From: Serripes groenlandicus
Lineage: Eukaryota; Mollusca; Bivalvia; Cardiida; Cardiidae
Assembly (NCBI GenBank): GCA_031761405.1
Contig: JASEVX010000001.1
Coordinates: 197,539,853-197,603,852 of the forward strand
DNA: 64,000 nt
Reading direction: 5' to 3'
Below the pieces are notes generated by a model, which was given only the letters and a program-made list of their open reading frames with translations, was not told where the DNA came from and did not search any database. The first letter of the stretch is position 1. Every line of letters starts with the position of its first letter. Below, in pieces: positions 34,661 through 44,931 of the stretch. The translations under genes and the position numbers were made by a program.

Positions 34661-34882
34661 CCCTTTCCCTCATGTAGACGCTTTCTGACGCCCCTGCAGC
34701 AGAAGGCGTTTTGAAAACATAGTGACAAAAGAAGAAATTGCACAAAACGTGCAATTTCTCCTTTTGCCACAATGTTTTCCACTTTTAGTCATAGGTTATC
34801 CGTTCAACTATGGAGATTTTCTATGTTTTGACAAAATAAGTTCAAAGTCGTCTGCTGCATACTTGCCGTATGAGGGAAAGGG
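34661..34882. mobile_element. AACCCTTTCCC MITE, full length
   Basis: TTAA at 34657-34660 and 34883-34886. Ends CCCTTTCCCTCATGTAGACG and, inverted, CCCTTTCCCTCATACGGCAA. The central hairpin is 'gaaattgcac' / 'gtgcaatttc'. It is a good reference copy for the family. Confidence 0.92.
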
Positions 34883-34920
34883 TTAACGATTAGAAGGCAG
34901 CATAACAGCGAGGACTTCAT

Positions 34921-35080
34921 AGTATATATGTATGCCTCATAAATCCTTCTGTTGCTAAGTATATATGCATGGTTCATAAATCTTTCTGTTGCGAAGTATA
35001 TATGTATGGTTCATAAATCCTTCTGTTGCTAAGTATATATGTATGGTTCATAAATATTTCTGTTGCTAAGTATATAGTGT
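34921..35080. repeat. 37-bp unit, four tandem copies
   Basis: Copies start at 34921, 34958, 34995 and 35032 with 'agtatatatgtatggttcat' then 'aaatccttctgttgcta'. A broken fifth copy follows. Confidence 0.9.
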
Positions 35081-35394
35081 ATGCTGATAAAACAAGAAAC
35101 AATGGTACTAAAAATTAATAAATCATGTATTTTCTTTTTACAATTACCATGCATGCGTTATTGGAAATTAACATCCTTTAATACTTAGCCTATTTTATAA
35201 ACACTGTGTAATAGCGTATGTGTCAAACCTCAAAGTATAAGTTCTTTTGGAATAATAGATTGTTTAATAACAACTTTTCTAAACACTATCTTGCTGATTA
35301 AAATTTACAACATACTATCTTTTATACTGTGTTTATTTATTGGCTATTTGTACTGCTTGTTCATGATTGCAAATAAAACATGTTATATTGTAAC
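35081..35394. other. AT-rich stretch, nothing recognised
   Basis: Leads directly into the 30-bp array. Confidence 0.35.
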
Positions 35395-36125
35395 TGTATA
35401 TTCTTTACGTCATTTGTATTGTAGTGTATATTCTATAAGTTATGTGTATTGTAGTGTATATTATTTAAGTCATTTGTATTGTAGTGTATATTCTTTAAGT
35501 CATTTGTATCGTAGTGTATATTATTGAAGTCATTTGTATTGTGGTGTTTATTCTTTAAGTGGTATGTATTATAGGTTTTTTTCTTTAAGTCATTTGTATT
35601 GTAGTGTATTTAAGCCATTTGTATTTTAGTGTATGTTCAGTCATTTGTATTGTAGTATATATTCATTAAGTCATTTGTTGTAGTGTATGTTCTTTAAGTC
35701 ATTTGTATTGTATTATATATTCATTAAGTCATTTGTATTGTAGTATATATTCATTAAGTCATTTGTATTGTAGTGTATACACTTTAAGTCATTTGTATTG
35801 TAGTGTATATTCTTTAAGCCATTTGTATTGTAGTATATAGTCATTAAGTCATTTGTATTGTAGTATATTTTCATTAAGTCATTTGTATTGTAGTATATAT
35901 TCATCAAGCCATTTGTATTGTAGTGTATGTTCATTAAGTCATTTGTATTGTAGTATATATTCATTAAGTCATTTGTATTGTAGTATATATTCATTAAGTC
36001 ATTTGTATTGTAGTGTATATACTTTAAGTCATTTGTATTGTTGTGTATATTCTTTAAGCCATTTGTATTGTATTGTATGTTCTTTAAGTCGTTTGTATTA
36101 TAGTGTATACACGTTAAGTCATCCA
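35395..36125. repeat. 30-bp minisatellite, about 24 units
   Basis: Unit 'catttgtattgtagtatata' + 'ttcattaagt'. The unit is a multiple of three, so frames stay open on both strands (plus 35853-36206, minus 35713-36132). These are artefacts. Some units near 35560-35690 are shortened. Confidence 0.93.
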
Positions 36126-36236
36126 ATAACATGCATGAATGAAGGGGTAATTACTTATAATGCGGCGGGAGGATTGTGTATCTCGGAAGCGTATCATCAC
36201 GTTTAGATTTAAAACATTTCACAAGGTTATGCATGT

Positions 36237-36400
36237 AGAGGACGGTGGTGCGGAGGTAGAGCGTCGGCCTCTCGTATCAAAGGTCCCTGGTTCGAATCCC
36301 GTTATGAGCGGGAGTACTGGTTAAGTCTTCAGGAAGCAGACATCGAGCGTGATTAATTTAAGCTAAAAGCTTGTTTCGCCATCGATGTAAAACAAATAAG
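36237..36400 (+). mobile_element. tRNA-headed SINE
   Basis: 'gtggtgcggaggtagagcgt' carries an A-box-like region and 'ctggttcgaatcccg' a good B box. The following 90 bp has no tRNA features. Probably a further SINE of this genome. Confidence 0.6.
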
Positions 36401-37302
36401 TTTAAACTAATGTTATGCAAGCACTAGAGAGTTAATGTTAAAACATACAACATGACGTCACAACTACCTTGGTGACAAACCTTAAAAATGCCCGTCCGTG
36501 GGGAAAGGTGCACGTTGGTATTTACGAATAGTGTAGGTTCAGATCACACTGTCCATCTTCTCATCTGAGTCTTCTAACAAGCTTATGTAAATCTTTTTTT
36601 TTTCAAGAATGAAGATCTTGATCAGACTATGCGAGTGCTACTAAAGCAAACTTAGACTTTTCCCATGGGCAAGTTTTATCTTCATTTGCCATATTTATTT
36701 CATGTTTAATTGATTATTGTATCCATATTTTGTTTTTGAAACATGCATGCAACAATAAACTGTACTAGTCATCGGAATATTCCACCATTTTAGACTATTG
36801 AATTTCATCAATAACACGATTTTCCTTTTGTGCGTGATCAGACTTTTGAATGTCAGTTTAATTTCAAGAACGAGGTATTGCTTGACATTATTGACCTGAT
36901 CCAGATCTTTCTGAAAAAAATCGTAATTATTGTAATATACATGAGCGGCGTCCAGTGATTTGAGGTCTAAATATACTTGCGTACAGTGAAGACTCGGGCG
37001 AACATTTGCATCTGCATAGTCTCAACACAGCCTTCATTGTCCTTCTACATGTGTATGTAGATCCAGACGTGTTTTTGTCGAAACCACGAGATCAGAACTC
37101 CCATTATATAGACGTCAATGTACCTTGATGTGATCTTGTTATGGAGCGTCAATAAGACCCAGCGCCATATGTTTGTCAAATTAATGAGTCAGGTTAATTT
37201 CACCGGTTAATAAGTATCGCGTTGTCGAGGTTAGCCGAAGTGATTCGATTGGGGCCATTGGCTGTGGTTTGTTAATGCCTTAGACTAGAAACCAGCGAGA
37301 TT
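36401..37302. other. Stretch with nothing recognised
   Basis: Several copies of a loose phrase 'gatcagactatgcg' / 'gatcacactgtcc' (36541, 36620) recall those near 1.9, 16.3 and 29.8 kb. No exon or element ends found. Confidence 0.4.
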
Positions 37303-37306
37303 TTAA

Positions 37307-37518
37307 CCCTTTCCCACTTAAAGACGCTTTCTGACGCATCTGCAATAGACGACTTTTGAAAACAATGGAGAAATTGCTCAAAACGAGCAAGTTCACCTTT
37401 TGCCACTCTGTTTTCAACTTTAGTCAATAATTATACTTTTACTGATTGACATTTTTCACATTTTGAACAAGATGTTATACAAGTCGTCTGCTGCATATTT
37501 ATTGTATGTGGGAAAGGA
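37307..37518. mobile_element. AACCCTTTCCC MITE, near full length
   Basis: TTAA at 37303-37306 and 37519-37522. Ends 'ccctttcccactta' and 'tatgtgggaaagga'. Interior 'gagaaattgctcaaaacgag', 'caccttttgccactctg' and 'aagtcgtctgctgcatattt'. Confidence 0.88.
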
Positions 37519-37639
37519 TTAATCTAGTGATTCCTGCACGAAGGTATATTAATAATTAATAATTACACATTGACGCATGTATTTCTAGTCCTGAACAAAA
37601 CCCATTGGTCTCCCCGCGGAAAAGAAATTCAAACAAGCT

Positions 37640-37830
37640 TTTCTTTCATGCCTTATGCGGACGATTGTTTTGCGACCATCAAACGAAGACAAATGTAACA
37701 TACGGAATATAGGGCTTGAAAACAATGTGGGAAAAGGAAAAATGCTAGTTCTGGACGATTCCTCCTTTTCTGATGTCGAGATGTCTGAAATCGATGAATG
37801 AATGATGAGAGTTTTTAATACATATTACGT
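37640..37830. mobile_element. Strongly diverged AACCCTTTCCC MITE
   Basis: 'ttcatgccttatgcggacga', 'aacaatgtgggaaaaggaaa' and 'aatgctagttctggacgatt' follow family order, but both ends are degraded. Confidence 0.5.
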
Positions 37831-38004
37831 GGAAATGATTCATCACTTTCAGAAGCTTACATATTTGAACAGTGATATTTATGATGAGTGGATATTGTTT
37901 ACATTATAGCGTCGTTTTATTTACCCTATGCTTTTTTTTAGAGCGTGTTAGATAGATGTCTCCCTTAGTAAGAGACGTGTTAGTTTGTTTGTTTGTTTTA
38001 TTGT

Positions 38005-38545
38005 TTTGTGTTTAACGCCGTTTTCATCAATTTTCCTGATTTATCACGGCGTTTCCTGTGTTAGTAACCAGTTTTGCTGGTTCATTTATCCTGATACCAG
38101 TGTGTCAGTCGTAATGCTAAGTCAATATGTGTTTGTTTGTATGTTTGTGCTTTATGCCGCTTTCAACTATGTATCAGACATATCACGGCGTTTCCTGTGT
38201 AAGCTACCAGTTCTTATTTGTTTGTATGTTTGTGTTTTATGCCGCTTTCAACTATGTATCAGTCATATCACGACGTTTCATTGGTAAATTATAATTTTTA
38301 CTTCTAGTCCATTTATCCTGTGTTCGTTTGTATGGTGAACGCCGCTTTCAACAACGTTTCAGACATATCACGTCGTTTTCGGAGTAAATTACTAGTGATA
38401 CTGATCCATTTATGATGACACCGCCGAGTCAGTCGTTATCCCATCATCCAAAGAGGGGACGCCATTTATTATTAATAACATTGTAAACGTATTTGGTATG
38501 TACCGGCCGGGTATCGAAACCCCGACCTCCCGCACCCGAGAGAAC
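38005..38545 (-). mobile_element. SINE type II with four tandem 3'-core copies
   Basis: The ~75-bp core ('cgccgctttcaactatgtat', 'cagacatatcacggcgtttc') appears four times in direct order from about 38018, 38155, 38240 and 38340. One body plus tRNA-like head (about 38405-38545, 'ccggccgggtatcgaaacc') follows. Tandem core copies are unusual for a SINE and suggest unequal exchange. Confidence 0.7.
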
Positions 38546-38783
38546 AGTCAATGCAAATAAGTATTGATCTAACTTTAAGACACAACGTGTTTCTCTCAGA
38601 GCTCTAGGTAGGGTGAGCATTTCAAATTCCAAAACCCTTATTTGACACTCTAATCCTATGTTGTCGCTGAGACGATTCTTTTGAGTACCAACACCATAGG
38701 GTTTGGTTGAGTAATAAGAGAGAAAGTGGTCTGAAAAAGAAACAGTTTACTCATGCTAATATAGTAGGTAGAAAATAACTTAC
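38546..38783. other. Presumed intron, nothing recognised
   Basis: No element ends seen. Confidence 0.35.
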
Positions 38784-38873
38784 AACACTGATTCCGGAAC
38801 AGGATCACAATCTGGAACAGCAACGTTGCTGATGTAATAACCCCAACGAGCGTTGTAAATCGTGACGTCATAT
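38784..38873 (-). CDS. Candidate signal-anchor exon of the MGAT4C-like gene
   Basis: The minus strand reads 'gaagttttctaacag', then AT-ATG. The frame gives MTSRFTTLVGVITSATLL and on to 29 residues: a short tail with one Arg, then about 18 mostly hydrophobic residues, then an Arg-Asn-Gln-Cys end. This is the layout of a Golgi type II signal anchor. The exon ends one base into a codon at a perfect GTAAGT donor (from 38783). The start ATG lies two bases inside the exon, so a 5' UTR exon must lie upstream. It is the only such exon seen on this strand in the window, but its link to the catalytic exon is inferred. Confidence 0.45.
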
Positions 38874-39018
38874 CTGTTAGAAAACTTCTGTTGCCTTATA
38901 TGTGTGTTCACAGTGTCCCTGTTTGTATTGAGAAATAGAAAACAAAATCTTGATATAATATAATAAATAGCAAGTGCATTAAGTAATATAACAGTGAGTT
39001 AAATGTTGATATAGAAAG
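38874..39018. other. Short stretch, nothing recognised
   Basis: No promoter motif that I can defend. Confidence 0.3.
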
Positions 39019-39208
39019 CCCTTTCCCACATGGATTAATTCTGCTGCAGACGAGTTTGAAAACATTTAGACAACAATATGAAACTCTCTATAAATGAAAG
39101 AACACTTATTGATTAAAGTTATGTGCAATTTTTCCCTTTGTCACAACGTGTTTTAAAAGTCGTCTGCTGCAGAGGCGTCGAAAACCATCTGTATTTGCAA
39201 AAATGGTA
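39019..39208. mobile_element. AACCCTTTCCC MITE, diverged
   Basis: 'gccctttcccacatggatta', 'tctgctgcagacgagtttga', 'caatttttccctttgtcaca', 'aaaagtcgtctgctgcagag'. The right end is degraded to 'gcaaaaatggtaaat'. Confidence 0.75.
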
Positions 39209-39598
39209 AATTAAACCTACTCGATTATAGTTTCAATCATAGCTTGTTAGACACATGTAGATATATGATTATCAACATAATAAGTATCAAAAGAAGAGAG
39301 AGAAAAATATATATACACATGTATATGTGTATGGTCATTATGGTCCAGTGATAATAACGCCTACGGACCAAAGAAGTAATTATCCGGGTATATTTTCCAC
39401 CCACCTGAACATCATTGTTAATTACAGGTAAATCACAGGTATGTTTGTGATAGAAATCTTTAATTACGATGTCGCTTTAGACCGTTTACCAGATATGATA
39501 GTTTAAGAGTCGGCCGTGACATTTCAGGTGAAAAGTGCAGAACTTTACAAACAGGACTTATAATTTTGATACAGAAGTGAAAACAATCTGAAAATCCC
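39209..39598. other. Stretch with nothing recognised
   Basis: A 91-codon minus frame (39460-39735) runs into the next MITE and is not called. Confidence 0.35.
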
Positions 39599-39602
39599 TT
39601 AA

Positions 39603-39811
39603 CCCTTTCCCACCTGCAGACGCATTTTGACGCAATGACAGCAGACGACTTTTGAATACATTTTGGCCAACGTTGAAATTGCTCATGATGACCAAGTTCT
39701 CCTTTCTTCACAATGATTTCAATTTTATTTAACAATTAAGCGATTTTTTTTTGGAGATTTTTCACAATGTTTTCAAAGTCATCTGCTGCAGATTGACTGT
39801 ATGTTGGAAAT
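39603..39811. mobile_element. AACCCTTTCCC MITE, near full length
   Basis: TTAA at 39599-39602; the right TTAA is mutated to TTAC. Ends 'ccctttcccacctgcagacg' and 'gactgtatgttggaaatggt'. Confidence 0.85.
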
Positions 39812-39864
39812 GGTTACTGAAATGCGCTGTTTATAAGTATCTGGTCCGATCTCATTGACCTCAG

Positions 39865-40945
39865 ACAAACATACGTCACGATACGAGCGGTTGCTCCTTT
39901 CAGACCAACATACGTCACGATACGAGCGGTTGCTCCTTTCAGACCAACATACGTCACGATACGAGTGGTTGCTCCTGCAGACCAACATACGTCACGATAC
40001 GAGTGGTTGCTCCTTTCAGATCAACATACGTCACGATACGAGCGGTTGCTCCTTTCAGACCAACATACGTCACGATACGAGTGGTTGCTCCTTTCAGACC
40101 AACATACGTCACGACACGAGCGATTGCTCCTTTCAGACCAACATACGTCACGATACGAGTAGTTGCTCCTTTCAGATCAACATACGTCACGATACGAGTG
40201 GTTGCTCCTGCAGACCAACATACGTCACGATACGAGTGGTTGCTCCTTTCAGATCAACATACGTCACGATACGAGCGGTTGCTCCTTTCAGACCAACATA
40301 CGTCACGATACGAGTAGTTGCTCCTTTCAGATCAACATACGTCACAATACGAGCGATTGCTCCTTTCAGACCAACATACGTCACGATACGAGTGGTTGCT
40401 CCTGCAGACCAACATACGTCACGATACGAGTAGTTGCTCCTTTCAGATCAACATACGTCACGATACGAGTGGTTGCTCCTGCAGACCAACATACGTCACG
40501 ATACGAGTGGTTGCTCCTTTCAGACCAACATACGTCACGATACGAGTGGTTGCTCCTGCAGACCAACATACGTCACGATACGAGTGGTTGCTCCTTTCAG
40601 ACCAACATACGTCACGATACGAGTGGTTGCTCCTGCAGACCAACAAACGTCACGATACGAGCGGTTGCTCCTTTCAGACCAACATACGTCACGATACGAG
40701 TGGTTGCTCCTGCAGACCAACATACGTCACGATACGAGCGGTTGCTCCTGCAGACCAACATACGTCACGATACGAGTGGTTGCTCCTGCAGACCAACATA
40801 CGTCACGATAAGAGTGGTTGCTCCTGCAGACCAACATACGTCACGATACGAGCGGTTGCTCCTTTCAGACCAACATACGTCACGATACGAGTGGTTGCTC
40901 ATGCAGACCAACATACGTCACGATACGAGTGGTTGCTCCTGCAGC
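39865..40945. repeat. 38/39-bp minisatellite, about 28 units
   Basis: Unit 'accaacatacgtcacgatac' + 'gagtggttgctcc' ending either in tttcag (39 bp) or tgcag (38 bp). Both forms are interspersed throughout. Every unit has TACGTCA, which is TGACGTA on the minus strand, close to an ATF/CREB half-site. The length mix and few stops give many spurious frames on both strands. Confidence 0.95.
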
Positions 40946-41579
40946 GAATTTTAAGTCTGGTTTTTGATTAGACTGGCTTTATATCCCCCTCTCACCAGAA
41001 AATTGTTGTAATCACAAGTAAAATTGGGAGAGACATTTTTTATCTACATCTTTACTTGTGACTGATATGATAGTTTTACAATCTGTCTTGAAAATATGAA
41101 GTACTGATACAGAAGGCTAGATATTTTCATAATCGTCTGCTGCAGATTTGTAATGTGTGGGAAAATGTTTATATATCCTTTCCCTGATAAGTGATCTTTT
41201 CCAAGCGTCTGTGTACTCAACAAATCTTCTAACTCCTCAATCTTTAATTGTAAATATCTTTATTACTTCTCTCAATCCGAACGACCCAAATAAAATCGTC
41301 AGTGACTGGCATGCGTAAACAAACATTAAATCAAGTTGTGTCAGACTTATTCCTCGGATTGTACAAAGTGGCATTTCAAATAGACAGTTGTGACATTCAT
41401 TGTTGTAACTCGTATACTCTAACTACTAATCATGGTCTTTTCGTCCATAAATACACAGCAGAGCCTAATCTCAGTAAGGTTCGATGACAGCGACGTCAAA
41501 ACCATTACAAATCGGACCGGAGACGTTACCGACGGGCATGACGTACTCGTAGACATTTTACGATCTTACGTCAGGTTTG
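40946..41579. other. Stretch with one MITE remnant
   Basis: 41103-41167 reads 'tttcataatcgtctgctgca' and 'gtaatgtgtgggaaaatgtt', the right end of the AACCCTTTCCC MITE. Nothing else recognised. Confidence 0.4.
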
Positions 41580-41686
41580 TACTGTGGCACAGAGGTGACA
41601 TGTGTATGGTTTATCTCGTGCGCACGACATACTAAGTCGTGCGCACGAGATACTATGTATAAAAAAAAAATACACATGTCACCGTA
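41580..41686. mobile_element. Short palindrome-array element
   Basis: Ends 'tactgtggcacagaggtgac' and 'atgtcaccgta' (right end shortened), TA at both borders, with only two GTGCGCAC palindromes inside. It is the minimal relative of the elements at 20244-21162. Confidence 0.75.
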
Positions 41687-41842
41687 GGTAAGAGATACGG
41701 AATAATTGCATTTTGGCCCGTTAGCAGAGCAGGCATAGAGGCAATCTGCCGTCACACTGGATATTGATTGTTACAGAGTGTGATCATTATGTGTAACTTC
41801 ATGATAACATTATACAATTACGTGTATATGTCATTTACTTGT

Positions 41843-42052
41843 GGGCCGCTAACCACTCGGCCACGGCGGTTTCCCCCATGATCGTAGCGCCGCGACTGGG
41901 GATCGAACCCTGGACGTCCGGTTCCAAATCCCAGACGCTAACCACTCCGCCACGGCGGTTTCCACCATGATCGTATTGCCGCGACTGGGGATCGAACCCT
42001 TGACGCCTGGTTCAAAATTCCCGACGCTAACTACTCGGCCACGGCGGTTCCT
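41843..42052 (-). mobile_element. Tandem SINE type I heads, about 2.2 copies
   Basis: 'cgcgactggggatcgaaccc', 'gacgctaaccactccgccac' and 'ggcggtttccaccatgatcg' repeat with a ~97-bp period. Each full unit has minus-strand A-box and B-box sequences (GGTTCGATCC). The SINE body is absent. Confidence 0.8.
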
Positions 42053-42330
42053 TCAGCATGATCAATACTCTTTAATTAAACATTTGAAATAAGTTTATAC
42101 TGTGACGTCGAAAATCGTCTTGAAAAAGGGAAAGGTTTAACATACCGTAAAGACATCGTTTACTCGACCAGATAAGGAGGAGTAAAAAGGTCAATCACCA
42201 CAAAGTCTGCCTTATTACTACATTAACCCGTTCCCTCTTGCAAAACATGTGACGCAGGCGATTTCAAACAAAAAAGACATCTAGGCATTATTGTGGAAAA
42301 TCACTTTAACTGAAAAACTGATCATTTGCG
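42053..42330. other. Stretch with a MITE remnant
   Basis: 42225-42346 reads 'ttaacccgttccctcttgca' at the left and 'gcgtgggaaagggttaaaca' at the right, a worn AACCCTTTCCC MITE. The right end leads without a break into the 29-bp array. Confidence 0.65.
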
Positions 42331-42334
42331 TGGG

Positions 42335-44120
42335 AAAGGGTTAAACAAGCGTCTATGTATGGGAAATGATTACAAAAGCGTCTATGTATGGGAAATGGTT
42401 AAAAAAGCGTCTATGTGTGGGAAATGATTACAAAAGAGTCTATGTATGGGAAATGATTACAAAAGTGTCTATGTATGGGAAATGGTTAAAAAAGCGTCTA
42501 TGTGTGGGAAATGGTTAAAAAAGCGTCTATGTGTGGGAAATGATTACAAAAGCGTCCATGTGTGGGAAATGGTTAAAAAAGCGTCTATGTGTGGGAAATG
42601 GTTAAAAAGGCGTCTATGTGTGGTAAATGATTACAAAAGCGTCTATGTGTGGTAAATGATTACAAAAGCGTCTATGTGTGGGAAATGGTTAAAAAAGCGT
42701 CTATGTGTGGGAAATGGTTAAAAAAGCGTCTATGTGTGGGAAAGGGTTAAAAAAGCGTCTATGTGTGGGAAATGGTTAAAAAAGCGTCTATGTGTGGGAA
42801 ATGATTTAAAAAGCGTCTATGTGTGGGAAATGGTTAAAAAAAACGTCTATGTGTGGGAAATGGTTAAAAAGGCGTCTATGTATGGGAAATGTTTAAAAAA
42901 GCGTCTATGTGTGGGAATTGGTTAAAAAAGCGTCTATGTGTGGGAAATGGTTAAAAAAGCGTCTATGTGAGGGAAATGGTTAAAAAAGCGTCTATGTATG
43001 GGAAATGTTTAAAAAAGCGTCTATGTGTGGGAAATGATTAAAAAAGCGTCTATGTGTGGGAAATGGTTAAAAAAGCGTCTATGTATGAGAAATGTTTAAA
43101 AAAGCGACTATGTGTGGGAAATGATTAAAAAAGCGTCTATGTGTGGGAAATGGTTAAAAAGGCGTCTATGTGTGGGAAATGTTTAAAAAGGCGTCTATGT
43201 GTGGGAAATGGTTAAAAGGGCGTCTATGTGTGGGAAATGTTTAAAAAAGGCGTCTATGTGTGGGAAATTGTTAAAAAGGCGTCTATGTGTGGGAAATGAT
43301 TAAAAAGGCGTCTATGTGTGGGAAATGATTAAAAAGGCGTCTATGTGTGGGAAATGATTAAAAAAGCGTCTATGTGTGGGAAATGGTTAAAAAAACGTCT
43401 ATGTGTGGGAAATGATTAAAAAAACGTCTATGTATGGGAAATGATTAAAAAAGCGTCTATGTGTGGGAAATGATTAAAAAAGCGTCTATGTATGGTAAAT
43501 GATTACAAAAGCGTCTATGTATGGGAAATGGTTAAACAAGCGTCTATGTGTGGGAAATGATTACAAAAGCGTCTATGTGTGGTAAATGATTACAAAAGCG
43601 TCTATGTGTGGGAAATGGTTAAACAAGCGTCTATGTGTGGGAAATAGTTACAAAAGCGTCTATGTATGGGAAATGGTTAAAAAGGCGTCTATGTGTGGGA
43701 AATGATTACAAAAGCGTCTATGTATGGGAAATGGTTAAAAAGGCGTCTATGTGTGGGAAATGATTAAAAAAGCGTCTATGTGTGGGAAATGATTACAAAA
43801 GCGTCTATGTGTGGGAAATGTTTAAAAAAGCGTCTATGTGTGGGAAATGGTTAAAAAAGCGTCTATGTGTGGGAAATGGTTAAAAAGGCGTATATGTGTG
43901 GGAAATGGTTAAAAAGGCGTCTATGTGTGGGAAATGTTTAAAAAAGCGTCTATGTGTGGGAAATGGTTAAAAAGGCGTCTATGTGTGGGAAATGGTTAAA
44001 AAGGCGTCTATGTGTGGGAAATGATTAAAAAGCGTCTATGTGTGGGAAATGGTTAAAAAGGCGTCTATGTGTGGGAAATGATTAAAAAAGCGTCTATGTG
44101 TGGGAAATGATTAAAAAGCG
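42335..44120. repeat. 29-bp satellite array, about 61 units
   Basis: Unit 'gcgtctatgtgtgggaaatg' + 'gttaaaaaa', 28-30 bp, the variation being mostly in the A run. Variants: gtgtg/gtatg, tggtt/tgatt/tgttt, aaaaaag/aaaaagg/acaaaag. The unit equals the terminal ~25 bp of the AACCCTTTCCC MITE (gcgtctatatgagggaaagg + gttaa), and a MITE end borders the array on the left. Confidence 0.95.
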
Positions 44121-44273
44121 TTTTCTTCTTTTTATAATTTTTTAAAAATGCCTAAAACAATCTGATTACATGATTTTACAATTTTCTCAATATAGACGAC
44201 TTTTGACGATAAATTGCTCTTTTTTTGTTAACACAAGTTTCTTGGGTTGCAAATATAACCACTTCCGTGTTAA

Positions 44274-44488
44274 CCCTTTCCCTCATACGGCAATTCTGCA
44301 GACGACGACTTTGAACATATTTTGATAAAAAACAGAAAATCTCTATAGGATAACCTATGACTAAAAGTGGAAAACATTGTGGCAAAAGGAGAAATTGCAC
44401 GTTTTGTGCAATTTCTTCTTTTGTCACTATGTTTTCAAAAAGCCGTCTGCTGCAGAGGCGTCAGAAAGCATCTATATGAGGGAAAGGG
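44274..44488. mobile_element. AACCCTTTCCC MITE, full length
   Basis: TTAA at 44270-44273 and 44489-44492 flank 215 bp. Ends CCCTTTCCCTCATACGGCAA and, inverted, CCCTTTCCCTCATATAGATG. The centre is 'aggagaaattgcacg' followed by 'gtgcaatttcttctt'. In opposite orientation to 34661-34882. Confidence 0.93.
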
Positions 44489-44492
44489 TTAA

Positions 44493-44931
44493 AGCAGACG
44501 TCATCGAAAATACCATATTATGCCATCATTGTAGCGCATTTGACAGACTGAGGATAACAATTATGTACCCTTCCTCAAACACAAAATATGTGCAGCAGAC
44601 GACATGAGAAAATGAAAATTGTTATTATAATATTTTTATCATTGATGAACTGTGTGCTTTATCTGTGTGTTATTTTTTAATTTTTCACAGTGAATATTGT
44701 CGCTATTGGTTATATCACGTTCGGAGCGATGTTGGAACTAATATTTCTAACCTCAGAAAGTTTTGAATATTTAAACAAATAAATATATGTATATCCAAAT
44801 AAAGTATCATACATATAGTTCGAACAACATACTTTGAATTTTAGACCATGAAGGCCCTAAACCGCAAAGATTGTACACGTCCGTAAATTGCAGTCACACC
44901 ATAACGATGACACAATTCACTTTTAAATTGT
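44493..44931. other. Stretch with nothing recognised
   Basis: AT-rich. 44590-44610 has a short 'gtgcagcagacgacatgaga' echo of the MITE. Confidence 0.35.

Larger units (their letters stand above)
14727..38873 (-). other. Proposed span of the MGAT4C-like gene
   Basis: This links three minus-strand pieces: signal-anchor exon (38873-38784), stem exon (22341-22269) and catalytic exon (15979-14835). The stem exon ends one base into a codon and the catalytic exon needs exactly one base, giving an Arg before WLTIG. The anchor exon also ends one base into a codon, but the stem exon begins at a codon boundary. At least one unseen exon (length 3n+2) is therefore needed between them, or the anchor exon is not part of this gene. 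The acceptor just 5' of the anchor ATG implies further 5' UTR exons upstream. Seen: splice signals and phases. Inferred: the linkage. Confidence 0.45.

Noticed and set aside
39855..40971. Frames of up to 263 codons over the 38/39-bp array
   Set aside because: Frames exist on both strands and in several phases, all explained by the array.
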